Origin: Oscillospiraceae bacterium
GTDB taxonomy: Bacteria > Bacillota > Clostridia > Oscillospirales > Acutalibacteraceae
Length of the DNA: 64,000 nucleotides
Assembly (NCBI GenBank): GCA_902762875.1
Contig: CACWPS010000005.1
Location: 141,048 to 205,047 of the forward strand
Direction: 5' to 3'
The notes beneath the pieces are model-generated. The model had not been told where the DNA came from, searched no databases, and worked only from the letters and a program-made list of their open reading frames with translations. Positions within the stretch are counted from its first letter, which is position 1. Each line of letters opens with the position of its first letter. Positions 55,468 to 63,931 of this stretch are shown piece by piece. The position numbers and the translations under genes are program-made.

Positions 55468-56748
55468 TTATTGCTTTTCGTTAAGCAGTTTTTCAAGAGC
55501 GGCGTATCTTACTGCAACGCAAAGCACGGCAGAAGCTGTTTTAATCTCCTCAACAGAGGGGTAGGAGGGGGCAATTCTGATGTTGGAATCGTCCGGGTCT
55601 ACACCGTAGGGATAGGTAGCTCCTGCGGGGGTTAATATCATTCCTGCGTTGGCGCAGAGCTGTTCAACACGCTTTGCACAGCCCGTGGGCACATAAAGGC
55701 TTATAAAGTAGCCGCCTTTTGGGTTTGTCCAACGGGCAATACCCGTACTTTTAAGCTGACCGTCAAGCTCGGCTAAAACAGACTGGAACTTAGGACGCAG
55801 AATATCGGCGTGGCGCTTCATATGGCGCTTTATATCGTCGGGCGTCTTGAACATTCTTGCGTGGCGGAGTTGATTAAGCTTATCGGGCCCTATTGTCTGG
55901 TATTGCATACGGCTTTTAAGCAAAGCCACATTGTTGGGGCTTGCCGCCTCCACCGCAACACCCGCACCGGGGAAGGTGATTTTTGAGGTAGAGGTAAAGA
56001 TTATTGGCAAATCGGGGTTACCTGCCTTTACACACTCATCATATATATTAAGGAGTGTATCCCCCTCGTCATAGAGGTCGTGCACAACATAGGCATTGTC
56101 CCAAAAAATGCGGAAGTCGCTGGCAGCAGGCTTAAGGTGTGCCATTCGGCGTACAACCTCATTAGAGTAGGTGATTCCCTCGGGATTCGAGTACTTGGGA
56201 ACGCACCAGATTCCCTTTACTGCAGGGTCTTTTACAAGCTCCTCAACCTCATCCATTAAGGGGCCCTCCGCCGTCATCTTAACGGGGATAAGCTTAAAGC
56301 CGAAGTATTCGGTTATGGCAAAATGCCTGTCATAACCTGGTACGGGGCAAAGGAATTTAAGCCCTCCATGCTTTCCCCAAGGCTCGCCGCCCATACCGTG
56401 GGTCATGGCCTGAGCTATCGTATCAAACATCATATTAAGAGAGGAGTTGCCGCCAACGATAATCTGGTCGGGGTTAAGCCCCAGTATTTTGCCGAAAAGA
56501 GCTTTAAGCTCGGCAAGGCCGTCAAGCCCGCCGTAGTTTCTGCAATCGATACCGCTGATATTCTTAAAGCCTGTGTCATTTCCGACCAGGTCGAACATTT
56601 CCTCGCTTAAATCCATATTGTCAAACCCGGGCTTTCCTCTGGACATATCGAGGGACAGGTGCATAGCTCTGAGCTTTTCGTATTCGCTTTTCACCCTTCG
56701 GAACTCTTCGTGAAGCTCCTCTTTACTCATTTTTAAATATTCGGACAT
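55468..56748 (-). CDS. aspartate aminotransferase, subgroup Ic (PF12897-like)
   Basis: A PLP enzyme of the Corynebacterium-type aspartate aminotransferase branch. The 426-residue product has the LDMSRGKPGFDNMDLSEEM substrate loop, GGNSSLNMMFDTIAQAM, VPKYSNPEGITYS, FWDNAYVVHDL with the PLP-binding Asp, and the Schiff-base Lys in FTSTSKITFPGAGVA. The ATG at 56748, behind AAGGAGG, is the true start; a longer frame adds 24 residues of promoter-region sequence. Reaction: aspartate + 2-oxoglutarate to oxaloacetate + glutamate. Confidence 0.88.
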   Translation of the reverse strand: MSEYLKMSKEELHEEFRRVKSEYEKLRAMHLSLDMSRGKPGFDNMDLSEEMFDLVGNDTGFKNISGIDCRNYGGLDGLAELKALFGKILGLNPDQIIVGGNSSLNMMFDTIAQAMTHGMGGEPWGKHGGLKFLCPVPGYDRHFAITEYFGFKLIPVKMTAEGPLMDEVEELVKDPAVKGIWCVPKYSNPEGITYSNEVVRRMAHLKPAASDFRIFWDNAYVVHDLYDEGDTLLNIYDECVKAGNPDLPIIFTSTSKITFPGAGVAVEAASPNNVALLKSRMQYQTIGPDKLNQLRHARMFKTPDDIKRHMKRHADILRPKFQSVLAELDGQLKSTGIARWTNPKGGYFISLYVPTGCAKRVEQLCANAGMILTPAGATYPYGVDPDDSNIRIAPSYPSVEEIKTASAVLCVAVRYAALEKLLNEKQ

Positions 56749-56791
56749 AATCCGAAGCCTCCTTAAAAGTAACATTACATACAACTTATTA

Positions 56792-56820
56792 AATATAATA
56801 CATTTTGGGGCTTTTTTCAA
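56792..56820 (-). promoter_or_regulatory. promoter of the aminotransferase gene
   Basis: On the minus strand TTGAAA (56820-56815), 17 bases, TATATT (56797-56792). Confidence 0.65.
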
Positions 56821-56862
56821 GTTATTTGTAGCCTAAAACCGATTTTTTGCACTAAAAAGTAC

Positions 56863-56891
56863 TTGACATAGGGGATACGCTATGCTATAAT
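56863..56891 (+). promoter_or_regulatory. promoter of the ylxM-ffh operon
   Basis: TTGACA (56863-56868), 17 bases, TATAAT (56886-56891), a full consensus promoter. Confidence 0.88.
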
Positions 56892-56932
56892 CACAGCTGT
56901 AAAGTTTTTTTCTTTACAGAAAAGGTGCTTAT

Positions 56933-57241
56933 ATGCCTAAGAATTTGTATATTTCCGCCCTGCTTGATGTCTACGGCGCAGTTTTAAATGAAAAGCAAAG
57001 GGAGCTTTGCGAATATTATTATAATGAGGATTTGTCCCTTGCCGAGATTGCCGAGAATGTGGGCATTACCCGTCAGGGCGTGCGGGACTTAATTAAGCGT
57101 GCCGAACAAACCCTCATGTCCCTTGAGGAAAGCTGTCACTACTGCGAGCGTTTCTTAAAGCTTAAGGAGCTTTGTTATAAAGCCCGTGAGGGGGATAATG
57201 GGGCGGCAGAAAAAATTTTTGATATTATAGATGAATTGTGA
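56933..57241 (+). CDS. ylxM: YlxM-family SRP-associated helix-turn-helix protein
   Basis: YlxM, 102 residues, is encoded before ffh in Firmicutes and, in Streptococcus, modulates SRP GTPase activity. The sigma-4-like helix-turn-helix (LSLAEIAENVGITRQGVRDLI near residues 30-50) suits RNA or DNA binding. The stop TGA overlaps a GTG upstream of ffh; the ffh ATG lies 11 bases on. Confidence 0.93.
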   Translation: MPKNLYISALLDVYGAVLNEKQRELCEYYYNEDLSLAEIAENVGITRQGVRDLIKRAEQTLMSLEESCHYCERFLKLKELCYKAREGDNGAAEKIFDIIDEL

Positions 57242-57252
57242 GGGTTGGCGCT

Positions 57253-58584
57253 ATGGCGTTTGAAAATTTATCCGATAAGCTGTCGGGCGTGTTTAAGCGC
57301 CTGCGCTCCAAAGGTAAATTAAGCGAGGCGGATGTTAAAACCGCAATGCGTGAGGTACGGCTTGCGCTTCTTGAGGCGGATGTAAACTATAAGGTCGCAA
57401 AGGACTTTACAAATTCCGTCACCGAAAAGTGCATAGGCGAAAATGTAATGGAAAGCCTTACTGCGGCGCAGACGGTTATTAAAATCGTTAAGGAAGAGCT
57501 CACCTCTCTTATGGGAAGTGAGCAGGCGCGCCTTAAAATTTCAAATAAATTGCCCACGGTTGTTATGATGTGCGGTCTTCAGGGCTCGGGTAAAACCACC
57601 CACTCTGCAAAGCTTGCAAGGTTTTTAAAGAGTAAGGGGCACAGACCCCTGCTTGTTGCCTGTGATATATACCGTCCCGCCGCTATTGAGCAGTTGAAGG
57701 TTGTGGGCAAGGCGGTGGATACCCCCGTTTTTGAGCTTGGCACCGAAAAGCCAGAGATAACGGCTAAAAAGGCGGTTGCCCATGCACGGGATTACGGCTA
57801 TGATTTTGTGATTTTAGATACTGCGGGCCGTCTTCATATAGACACTGAGCTTATGGACGAGTTGAAGCGTGTCACCGAGGCGGTAGAGGTTACCGATATA
57901 CTGCTTGTTATCGACTCTATGGTAGGTCAGGATGCGGTGAATATCGCCAAGGCATTTAACGAAATTTTAGAGATTGACGGCGTTATTCTAACCAAGCTTG
58001 ACGGCGATACAAGAGGCGGTGCGGCTCTCTCGGTAAGGGCGGTTACGGGCAAGCCGATTATGTTTACGGGTGTAGGCGAAAAGTTAGAAGACTTAGACGA
58101 GTTCCACCCCGACCGTATGGCATCCAGAATCCTTGGAATGGGGGATGTATTGTCCCTTATAGAGCGGGTTGAGTCTGAGGTTGACCAGAAAAAGGCGGAG
58201 GAAGCCGCCAAAAAGCTTCAGGAAAATAAGTTTGATATGAACGACCTGCTTGACCAGTTCCAGCAGATAAAGAAGATGGGACCCCTTAAAAATGTGCTTT
58301 CGATGCTTCCGGGTATGGATAAGCAACTGCGGGATGTGGATATTGACGACCGCCAGATGCTTAGGATTGAGGCGATAATAACCTCAATGACCAAAAAGGA
58401 GCGGGCAAAGCCTGACATTATAAACGCTTCCAGAAGAAAGCGCATTGCGGCGGGAGCGGGCGTTAAGGTTGAGGATGTAAATAAGCTTCTCCGCCAGTAT
58501 GAGCAGATGAAAAAAATGTTCAAGCAGATGAATTCAAAGGGCGGCAAACGCAACCTTATGAGAGGTATGAGAAACGGTTTTTAA
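57253..58584 (+). CDS. ffh: signal recognition particle protein Ffh
   Basis: The SRP GTPase that targets membrane proteins to SecY. The 443-residue product has an N domain, the G domain with GLQGSGKTTHSAKLA near 105, DTAGRLHID, and TKLDGDTRGGAALS, and a Met-rich M domain with GMDKQLRDVDIDDRQMLRIE and SRRKRIAAGAG for 4.5S RNA. The ATG at 57253 is used because GAGGG lies eight bases upstream. Confidence 0.97.
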   Translation: MAFENLSDKLSGVFKRLRSKGKLSEADVKTAMREVRLALLEADVNYKVAKDFTNSVTEKCIGENVMESLTAAQTVIKIVKEELTSLMGSEQARLKISNKLPTVVMMCGLQGSGKTTHSAKLARFLKSKGHRPLLVACDIYRPAAIEQLKVVGKAVDTPVFELGTEKPEITAKKAVAHARDYGYDFVILDTAGRLHIDTELMDELKRVTEAVEVTDILLVIDSMVGQDAVNIAKAFNEILEIDGVILTKLDGDTRGGAALSVRAVTGKPIMFTGVGEKLEDLDEFHPDRMASRILGMGDVLSLIERVESEVDQKKAEEAAKKLQENKFDMNDLLDQFQQIKKMGPLKNVLSMLPGMDKQLRDVDIDDRQMLRIEAIITSMTKKERAKPDIINASRRKRIAAGAGVKVEDVNKLLRQYEQMKKMFKQMNSKGGKRNLMRGMRNGF

Positions 58585-58632
58585 AGAGTAATTCTTTTAA
58601 AAATATATATTCTGATATGGAGGTGTATTATC

Positions 58633-58875
58633 GTGGCAGTTAAAATCAGACTTCGCCGTATGGGCGCTAAAAGAGCTCCTTTTTACCGTGTTGTTGTAGC
58701 TGATTCAAGGTATCCCCGTGACGGTCGTTTCATCGAGGAAATCGGCACCTACGATCCTACTAAGGATCCCGCAGCCGTTAACATTGACGCTGAAAAGGCT
58801 AAAAAGTGGATCTCCAACGGAGCTCAGCCTACCGATACCGTTAAGGCTTTACTTAAGAAAAACGGTGTGCTTTAA
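58633..58875 (+). CDS. rpsP: 30S ribosomal protein S16
   Basis: S16 (80 residues) with the family start [25 protein letters not shown] and [14 protein letters not shown]. It starts with GTG behind GGAGGTG. In the order ffh-rpsP-khpA-rimM-trmD, rplS is missing after trmD. Confidence 0.97.
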   Translation: MAVKIRLRRMGAKRAPFYRVVVADSRYPRDGRFIEEIGTYDPTKDPAAVNIDAEKAKKWISNGAQPTDTVKALLKKNGVL

Positions 58876-58896
58876 TAATTTTAGCGAGGTAAAACA

Positions 58897-59130
58897 ATGA
58901 AAGAGCTTCTTACAGCTATCGTCTCGGGTCTTGTTGAAAAACCTGAGGAGGTAACAGTTACTGTTGACGAGCCCAATGAGGAGGGCGTGGTTTACTATCA
59001 TATTCATGTTGCGGAAGATGATATGGGCCGTGTTATCGGCAAGCAGGGCAGAATTGCTAAGGCAATCCGTGTTGTAATGCGTGCCGCCGCCAACAGGAAC
59101 AACGAAAAAATATCGGTCGAGATTGACTGA
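58897..59130 (+). CDS. khpA: KH-domain RNA-binding protein KhpA
   Basis: A 77-residue single KH domain with the GxxG-type loop GRVIGKQGRIAKAIRVVMRAAA. KhpA forms a dimer or pairs with KhpB and influences cell division and small-RNA function in Gram-positive bacteria. Followed directly by repeat copy D, which separates it from rimM. Confidence 0.94.
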   Translation: MKELLTAIVSGLVEKPEEVTVTVDEPNEEGVVYYHIHVAEDDMGRVIGKQGRIAKAIRVVMRAAANRNNEKISVEID

Positions 59131-59135
59131 TAACA

Positions 59136-59254
59136 GCCTCCCTTGCCTAAAGGGAGGGGGACCGCATCAGCGGTGGAGGGATATATTTAAGTTTTCTACA
59201 ATCCTAATATCCCCCAGTCAGCTACGCTGACAGCCCCCTTTAGGCAAGGGGGCC
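59136..59254. repeat. multi-hairpin palindromic repeat, copy D
   Basis: The cleanest copy: GCCTCCCTTGCCTAAAGGGAGG, ACCGC-ATCA-GCGGT, GGAGGGATAT and ATATCCCCC around a 28-base variable centre, GTCAGC-tac-GCTGAC, and AGCCCCCTTTAGGCAAGGGGGCC. Inserted between khpA and rimM inside what is usually one operon. Confidence 0.88.
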
Positions 59255-59313
59255 TTTGGTTTTACGGTATGTTTTAGTGAATTTACTATTTATATATAAT
59301 TTTCGGAGGAACT

Positions 59314-59829
59314 ATGATAAAAAAGTATCTTGAAACCGGAAAAATTGTCGGCACCCACGGAATAAAGGGTATGGTGCGGGTTCAGCCCTGGTCGGACTCG
59401 GGGGAATTTCTCACCAACTTTAAGCGGTTTTTTCTTTCCCCAAATGGCGAAAATGAGCTTAAAACACTAAAGATTCAACCCCACGGCGGTGTGGTGCTTG
59501 TGGCATTTAAAGGGATAGACACTGTGGAACAAGCCGAGTCACTGCGAGGCAAAACCCTTTATATCAGCCGTGAGGATATTAAGCTTCCCGAGGGCAGATA
59601 TTTTATTGATGACCTTATCGGTTGCAGTGTTTTTGATGCGGACAGCGGCGAAAAATACGGCGAAATCAGCGATGTGTCCGTGACCGGTGCTAACGATGTA
59701 TGGCATATAAAGTCGGGCGAAAAGGAGTATCTCCTGCCCGCTATAGACGAGGTTATAGTATCGGTTGACCCCGAAAACGAAAGGCTTGAAATCCGCCCTA
59801 TGAAAGGAATTTTCGACGATGAGGATTGA
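59314..59829 (+). CDS. rimM: ribosome maturation factor RimM
   Basis: RimM binds S19 and helps mature the 30S head. The 171-residue product has the N-terminal beta barrel (GKIVGTHGIKGMVRVQPWSD) and the PRC barrel (YFIDDLIGCSVFDADSGEKYG and the LLPAIDEVIVSVD block). Its end overlaps the trmD start by 11 bases. Confidence 0.96.
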   Translation: MIKKYLETGKIVGTHGIKGMVRVQPWSDSGEFLTNFKRFFLSPNGENELKTLKIQPHGGVVLVAFKGIDTVEQAESLRGKTLYISREDIKLPEGRYFIDDLIGCSVFDADSGEKYGEISDVSVTGANDVWHIKSGEKEYLLPAIDEVIVSVDPENERLEIRPMKGIFDDED

Positions 59830-60574
59830 TATTATGACCCTCTTCCCCGAAATGTGCGAGACGGTTATGAGCGAAAGCATAATCGGCAGGGCAAGAAAGG
59901 CGGGCAAGGTGGAGATTGTTGTTACAAATATCCGTGATTTTGCAGGGAATAAGCACAATAAGGTTGACGATATGCCCTACGGCGGCGGAATGGGAATGAT
60001 AATGGCGGCAGACCCTATTTATAACTGCTACAAAAGCCTCTATAAAGAGGGCGAGCCTAAGCCGCACCTCGTTTATATGTCTCCTAAGGGTAAGACCTTT
60101 AACCAGCAAAAGGCGGTGGAACTCTCCAAATTTGACCGCGTAGTACTGCTTTGCGGTCATTATGAGGGTATTGATGAGCGTGTTATTGAGGAAATCGTTG
60201 ACGAGGAAATATCTATAGGCGATTTTGTCCTTACCGGCGGCGAGCTGCCCGCCCTTACCGTGGCGGATGCGGTTTGCAGAATGTTACCCGGTGTGCTGTC
60301 GGATGACCTCTGTTTTGAAGAGGAAAGCCATTTTTCGGGTTTTCTTGAGTACCCGCAGTACACAAGGCCCGCCCTATGGCAGGGAAAAGAGGTTCCCGAG
60401 GTACTGCTTTCGGGAAATCACGCAAAAATTGCCGAATGGCGCAGAATACAGTCGGTTTTAATAACCGCCGAGCGCCGTCCCGACCTTTTTGACCCCGAAA
60501 GCCTGACAAAGGCGGATAAAAAGATGTTTCAAACAAACGGAATACCCATTCCCGATGGGGAAAAAATGTCCTAA
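59819..60574 (+). CDS. trmD: tRNA (guanine37-N1)-methyltransferase TrmD
   Basis: Methylates G37 next to the anticodon and prevents frameshifting. The 251-residue SPOUT enzyme has DIMTLFPEMCE, DDMPYGGGMGMIM, LLCGHYEGIDERV and IGDFVLTGGELPA, with the knot intact, then the C-terminal helical domain. Overlaps rimM. Normally followed by rplS, which is absent. Confidence 0.97.
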   Translation: MRIDIMTLFPEMCETVMSESIIGRARKAGKVEIVVTNIRDFAGNKHNKVDDMPYGGGMGMIMAADPIYNCYKSLYKEGEPKPHLVYMSPKGKTFNQQKAVELSKFDRVVLLCGHYEGIDERVIEEIVDEEISIGDFVLTGGELPALTVADAVCRMLPGVLSDDLCFEEESHFSGFLEYPQYTRPALWQGKEVPEVLLSGNHAKIAEWRRIQSVLITAERRPDLFDPESLTKADKKMFQTNGIPIPDGEKMS

Positions 60575-60672
60575 ATGTTTGTTCACGGTTTATTAACATA
60601 TTAAAACTGCACAAATAAGGCTTTTTGAAAATAGAAATTGTTGGATAAATATTAGAACTTATTCACAAAATC

Positions 60673-60700
60673 TTGACTGGAGCATTAAATGTGGTATAAT
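60673..60700 (+). promoter_or_regulatory. promoter of ptsH
   Basis: TTGACT (60673-60678), 16 bases, TATAAT (60695-60700). Confidence 0.75.
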
Positions 60701-60750
60701 AACTATAGTTAAAGCATTTAATCGATATTAATCTTAAGGAGATTTTTATA

Positions 60751-61014
60751 ATGTGTGTTAAAGACGTAGTTATTCAGAATCAGGTAGGTCTTCACGCTCG
60801 CCCCGCAACTTTCTTTATCCAGAAAGCAAACGAGTATAAATCATCTATTTGGGTAGAGAAGGACGAAAGAAAGGTAAACGCTAAGAGCTTGCTCGGTGTT
60901 CTTTCCCTCGGCATTGTCGGCGGCACAACCATCAAAATCATTGTTGACGGCTCCGACGAAAAGGAAGCGCTTGACGGCCTTGTGGCTTTGGTAGAATCGG
61001 GCTTTGCTGATTAA
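60751..61014 (+). CDS. ptsH: phosphocarrier protein HPr
   Basis: HPr passes phosphate from PEP through enzyme I to PTS sugar permeases. The 87-residue product has the active His15 in GLHARPATF and the regulatory Ser46 in NAKSLLGVLSLG, so it can be phosphorylated by HPr kinase for catabolite control with CcpA. It is monocistronic with its own promoter and terminator; no ptsI follows, which is common in Clostridia. AAGGAG precedes the ATG. Confidence 0.95.
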   Translation: MCVKDVVIQNQVGLHARPATFFIQKANEYKSSIWVEKDERKVNAKSLLGVLSLGIVGGTTIKIIVDGSDEKEALDGLVALVESGFAD

Positions 61015-61030
61015 TCTGTTTTAAATGCGA

Positions 61031-61068
61031 GCCGATATTAAAAAATTTTTTAATATCGGCTTGTTTTT
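61031..61068 (+). terminator. terminator of ptsH
   Basis: GCCGATATTAAAAAA pairs perfectly with TTTTTTAATATCGGC, followed by TTGTTTTT. Confidence 0.9.
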
Positions 61069-61069
61069 G

Positions 61070-61097
61070 TTGACTTTTTAAAATTTTCTGTTATAAT
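61070..61097 (+). promoter_or_regulatory. promoter of tRNA-Pro
   Basis: TTGACT (61070-61075), 16 bases, TATAAT (61092-61097). Confidence 0.75.
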
Positions 61098-61120
61098 AGT
61101 AGAAGTCTCAAATTTAATAT

Positions 61121-61196
61121 CCGGGTGTGGCGCAGCTGGTAGCGCGCTTGACTGGGGGTCAAGAGGCCGCAGGTTCAAGTCCTGTCACTCGGACCA
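61121..61196 (+). tRNA. tRNA-Pro (GGG anticodon)
   Basis: Acceptor CCGGGTG/CACTCGG with one G-T pair, D stem GCGC/GCGC, anticodon stem CTTGA/TCAAG around CTGGGGG giving GGG, T arm GCAGG/CCTGT with TTCAAGT, discriminator A and encoded CCA. Reads CCC and CCU. Confidence 0.96.
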
Positions 61197-61199
61197 AAC

Positions 61200-61235
61200 A
61201 AAAATCCGTTCTCGAAAGAGGGCGGATTTTTCGTT
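61200..61235 (+). terminator. terminator after tRNA-Pro
   Basis: AAAAATCCG (61200-61208) pairs with CGGATTTTT (61223-61231); the same design as the tRNA-Ser terminator. Confidence 0.82.
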
Positions 61236-61281
61236 TGTATTATTCATTATTAAATATTCATTTCTTCAATATTCATTAAAA
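61232..61281. repeat. tRNA 3'-flank repeat, copy 2
   Basis: Matches 11981-12030 except for one base. The next 40 bases (ATGGATTTTCAAATGAAT) also resemble the sequence behind tRNA-Ser. Confidence 0.8.
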
Positions 61282-61384
61282 TGCGAATGGATTTTCAAAT
61301 GAATAATTAATAATTTAGCTATGCCGTTGCACCGCTAACAAGCATATGGTATAATGATTTAAAATAATTGTTTGAGGTAACAAA

Positions 61385-62458
61385 ATGAAGAAAAAAATTA
61401 TAAAATCATTATGTATAGCTTTGTCGGTAATTGTATTGGCGGTGCTGGGATACATATTGTATGTTGTTTTAAGTTATCACCGTGTTGAGGATAACCTTAC
61501 CCTTGATGTTGCGGGGGAAGCTACTGCCAATGTCCCTGTTAATACCGAGCTTGCTCTTTCAACCTATAATATCGGATTCGGTGCATACAGTGCCGATTAT
61601 TCCTTTTTTATGGACGGCGGGGAACATTCAAGAGCGCTTTCCAAAGACGCCGTAATCAATAATACAAAGGGTGCTATTGAAACAATAAAAGAAAAAAATC
61701 CCGACCTTGTGCTTTGGCAGGAAGTGGATACCGACGGCACCCGCAGTTATCATATAAATCAAAAGAAGCTTATCGCCGAGAGTTTTAAAGACTTTGACAG
61801 TGTTTTTGCAGAAAATTATGATTCGCCCTACTTTTTATATCCCTTTCACGAACCCATAGGCGCAAACAAATCGGGAATTCTTACATTGTCCCGTTTTAGT
61901 ATAGACTCCGGTGTCAGAAAAAGCCTGCCTGTGGAAGACTCCCTTGCAAAGTATTTTGACCTTGACCGTGCCTACAGTGTTTCGGTTATAAAAACCTCTG
62001 ACGGCAAGGAGCTTGTGCTTTACAATGTTCATCTGTCTGCTTATACTACGGACGGCACAATTGCCGAAGACCAGCTTAAAATTTTAAGTGCTGATATGCA
62101 GGAAGAGTATAATAAGGGCAATTATATCATCGCCGCAGGGGATTTTAACAAGGATATGCTGGGGGATTCTTCAAAATATTTTAAGCGTCCTGCCGGCGAG
62201 TATAACTGGGCGGTGCCTTTTAATGACAGCTTGTTGCCCTATGGAATCACAAGTCACAGCGGCTCTAATTCACCCACATGCCGCAATGCCGATTCTGCCT
62301 TCAGGGGCGACGGTACCGACTTTGTCCTTTCGGTTGACGGCGTGCTCGTAAGCGATAATGTTGAAGTTTTATCCTGTGAGACGGTTGATACTTCATTTGC
62401 TTACAGCGACCATAATCCGGTGTATCTAAAATTTATTTTAAAATCAGAAAATTTCTGA
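61385..62458 (+). CDS. endonuclease/exonuclease/phosphatase family protein, membrane-anchored
   Basis: The 357-residue product has an N-terminal membrane anchor (about 6-27) and an EEP domain facing outwards. Catalytic motifs are in place: STYNIGFG near 60, LWQEVD near 112 (metal Glu), YNVHLSAY near 218, AAGDFN near 260 and YSDHNPVYLKF near the end with the general-base His. The family includes DNases, sphingomyelinases and inositol phosphatases; the substrate cannot be told from sequence. GAGGTAA precedes the ATG. Monocistronic. Confidence 0.88.
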   Translation: MKKKIIKSLCIALSVIVLAVLGYILYVVLSYHRVEDNLTLDVAGEATANVPVNTELALSTYNIGFGAYSADYSFFMDGGEHSRALSKDAVINNTKGAIETIKEKNPDLVLWQEVDTDGTRSYHINQKKLIAESFKDFDSVFAENYDSPYFLYPFHEPIGANKSGILTLSRFSIDSGVRKSLPVEDSLAKYFDLDRAYSVSVIKTSDGKELVLYNVHLSAYTTDGTIAEDQLKILSADMQEEYNKGNYIIAAGDFNKDMLGDSSKYFKRPAGEYNWAVPFNDSLLPYGITSHSGSNSPTCRNADSAFRGDGTDFVLSVDGVLVSDNVEVLSCETVDTSFAYSDHNPVYLKFILKSENF

Positions 62459-62476
62459 ATTACAGAAATAATTTAA

Positions 62477-62512
62477 AAACCACCGATTGTTATTTGACAA
62501 CCGGTGATTTTG
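62477..62512. terminator. bidirectional terminator between the EEP gene and pfp
   Basis: CACCG/CGGTG and TTGT/ACAA around a short loop with one mismatch, flanked by A and T runs. Confidence 0.65.
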
Positions 62513-62524
62513 ATTATAAATAGG

Positions 62525-63754
62525 CTATTTCTGCACTAACTCGGAATCGGCGCCGATAAGCCTGTAATGCACGGGCAAGCCGTTCTGCATTTTAATAATT
62601 TGCTCGCCCTGCATAAGGGGCTGGAAGTAGGGGATAGCCTCGTCAAGAACATAGTTCTGCTTATCGTTTATCCATTTTTTCGGGAAGAAGCGTTCATTAT
62701 TTGCTACGAGGTGTGCGTCAACGGGGTCGATAGCTACTGTATAGGGCATATCGAGGATTCGGCGGAAGCGCATCATTTTTCCGCTTTCGCCTTTAAGCAT
62801 AGCCTGTACTGCGGCGGCGCCGATTTGCTCTGACTCGTCAATATCGGTACGGGAGCTTATGTGGGAGGAACAGCGCTGCATAACATTAAGCTCAATAGAG
62901 CGCACCTTGCAGCCGAAACGGTTGCCCACAAGGTTTTCCAACTGCTTGCCCACCCCCGAAAGATAAGCGTGGCCGAAGCAATCGGTTTTTCCCGAGCGGC
63001 AGCTGTCGTCCTCGACCTTAATACCCTCGGACACTACCACAATAACCGCCTTATGCAGCTTCATTTGCTCCGCCACATCGGACAAGAACCGCTCGCTGTC
63101 AAATTCACATTCAGGCAGATAGATAAGATGCGGTGCGGTTTCGCCGTTTGCGTGTAAGGTGCAGGAGGACGCCGCAAGCCAGCCTGCGTGACGACCCATA
63201 ACTTCAATAATTGTAACCGATTGAATACTGTAAACCGAGCTGTCTCTCGTGATTTCCTGTATTGAGGTGGCAACATACTTTGCAGCCGAGCCGAAGCCGG
63301 GGGTGTGGTCGGTCTCGCACAAATCATTATCGATGGTTTTAGGTATTCCCATTACCTGTATGCCGTCCCCCGTTTTTGCAAAATAATCCGATAGCTTGGC
63401 CACGGTATCCATAGAATCGTTGCCGCCGATGTAGAAAAACGCACGGATATCGTGCTTTTTAAAGCAATCGGCGATTGTCTTGTAAATTTCGGCATTTTCC
63501 GACAAACTTGGCAGCTTATAGCGGCAGGAACCCAGCACGGTGGAGGGAGTTTGGCGCAGAAGCTCCATATCCTCGTTGGTGTGAATGGCGGATTTTAGGT
63601 CAATCATTCGGTCATTGATGATGCCCTCAATCCCGTTTACCGAGCCGTAAATTACACCGATTTCAGGATTTTTAAGAGCTTCTTTAATAACTCCCAGCAG
63701 GGAGGCGTTAATGGCGCAGGTAGGTCCGCCTGATTGCGCAACTGCAATATTCAT
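62525..63754 (-). CDS. pfp: 6-phosphofructokinase, pyrophosphate-dependent type
   Basis: Phosphorylates fructose 6-phosphate in glycolysis. The 409-residue product begins IAVAQSGGPTCAIN. The phosphate-donor site reads YIGGNDSMDT rather than the GGDGS of ATP enzymes, and the next motif is PKTIDND with Lys rather than PGTIDND; both point to PPi as donor. MGRHAGWLA near 205 is the sugar-binding motif. The reaction is reversible with PPi, which saves ATP in anaerobes. The Asn in place of Asp in GGND is less common; use of PPi is inferred. Confidence 0.92.
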   Translation of the reverse strand: MNIAVAQSGGPTCAINASLLGVIKEALKNPEIGVIYGSVNGIEGIINDRMIDLKSAIHTNEDMELLRQTPSTVLGSCRYKLPSLSENAEIYKTIADCFKKHDIRAFFYIGGNDSMDTVAKLSDYFAKTGDGIQVMGIPKTIDNDLCETDHTPGFGSAAKYVATSIQEITRDSSVYSIQSVTIIEVMGRHAGWLAASSCTLHANGETAPHLIYLPECEFDSERFLSDVAEQMKLHKAVIVVVSEGIKVEDDSCRSGKTDCFGHAYLSGVGKQLENLVGNRFGCKVRSIELNVMQRCSSHISSRTDIDESEQIGAAAVQAMLKGESGKMMRFRRILDMPYTVAIDPVDAHLVANNERFFPKKWINDKQNYVLDEAIPYFQPLMQGEQIIKMQNGLPVHYRLIGADSELVQK

Positions 63755-63903
63755 AATTTATTCCCCTTGTACGGATTTTTAACTTCTGTTAAGCCCAATA
63801 AGACTATTTTACCCATTATAACATAATATAAAAAAGATTTCTACCATTTTAATAAATTAAATGAATTTAAAGCGGGAGCGGGACATCAATAAGAAGGGAA
63901 GAT

Positions 63904-63929
63904 GTAGGTTTGTCAATGATGTGTTACAA
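63904..63929 (-). mobile_element. probable insertion-sequence end
   Basis: TGTAGG..TGTCAATGATGTGTTACA-type sequence directly behind the end of a transposase frame resembles IS terminal repeats. The element continues past the right edge, so its other end cannot be compared. Nothing else is seen in 63755-63903. Confidence 0.4.
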
Positions 63930-63931
63930 AA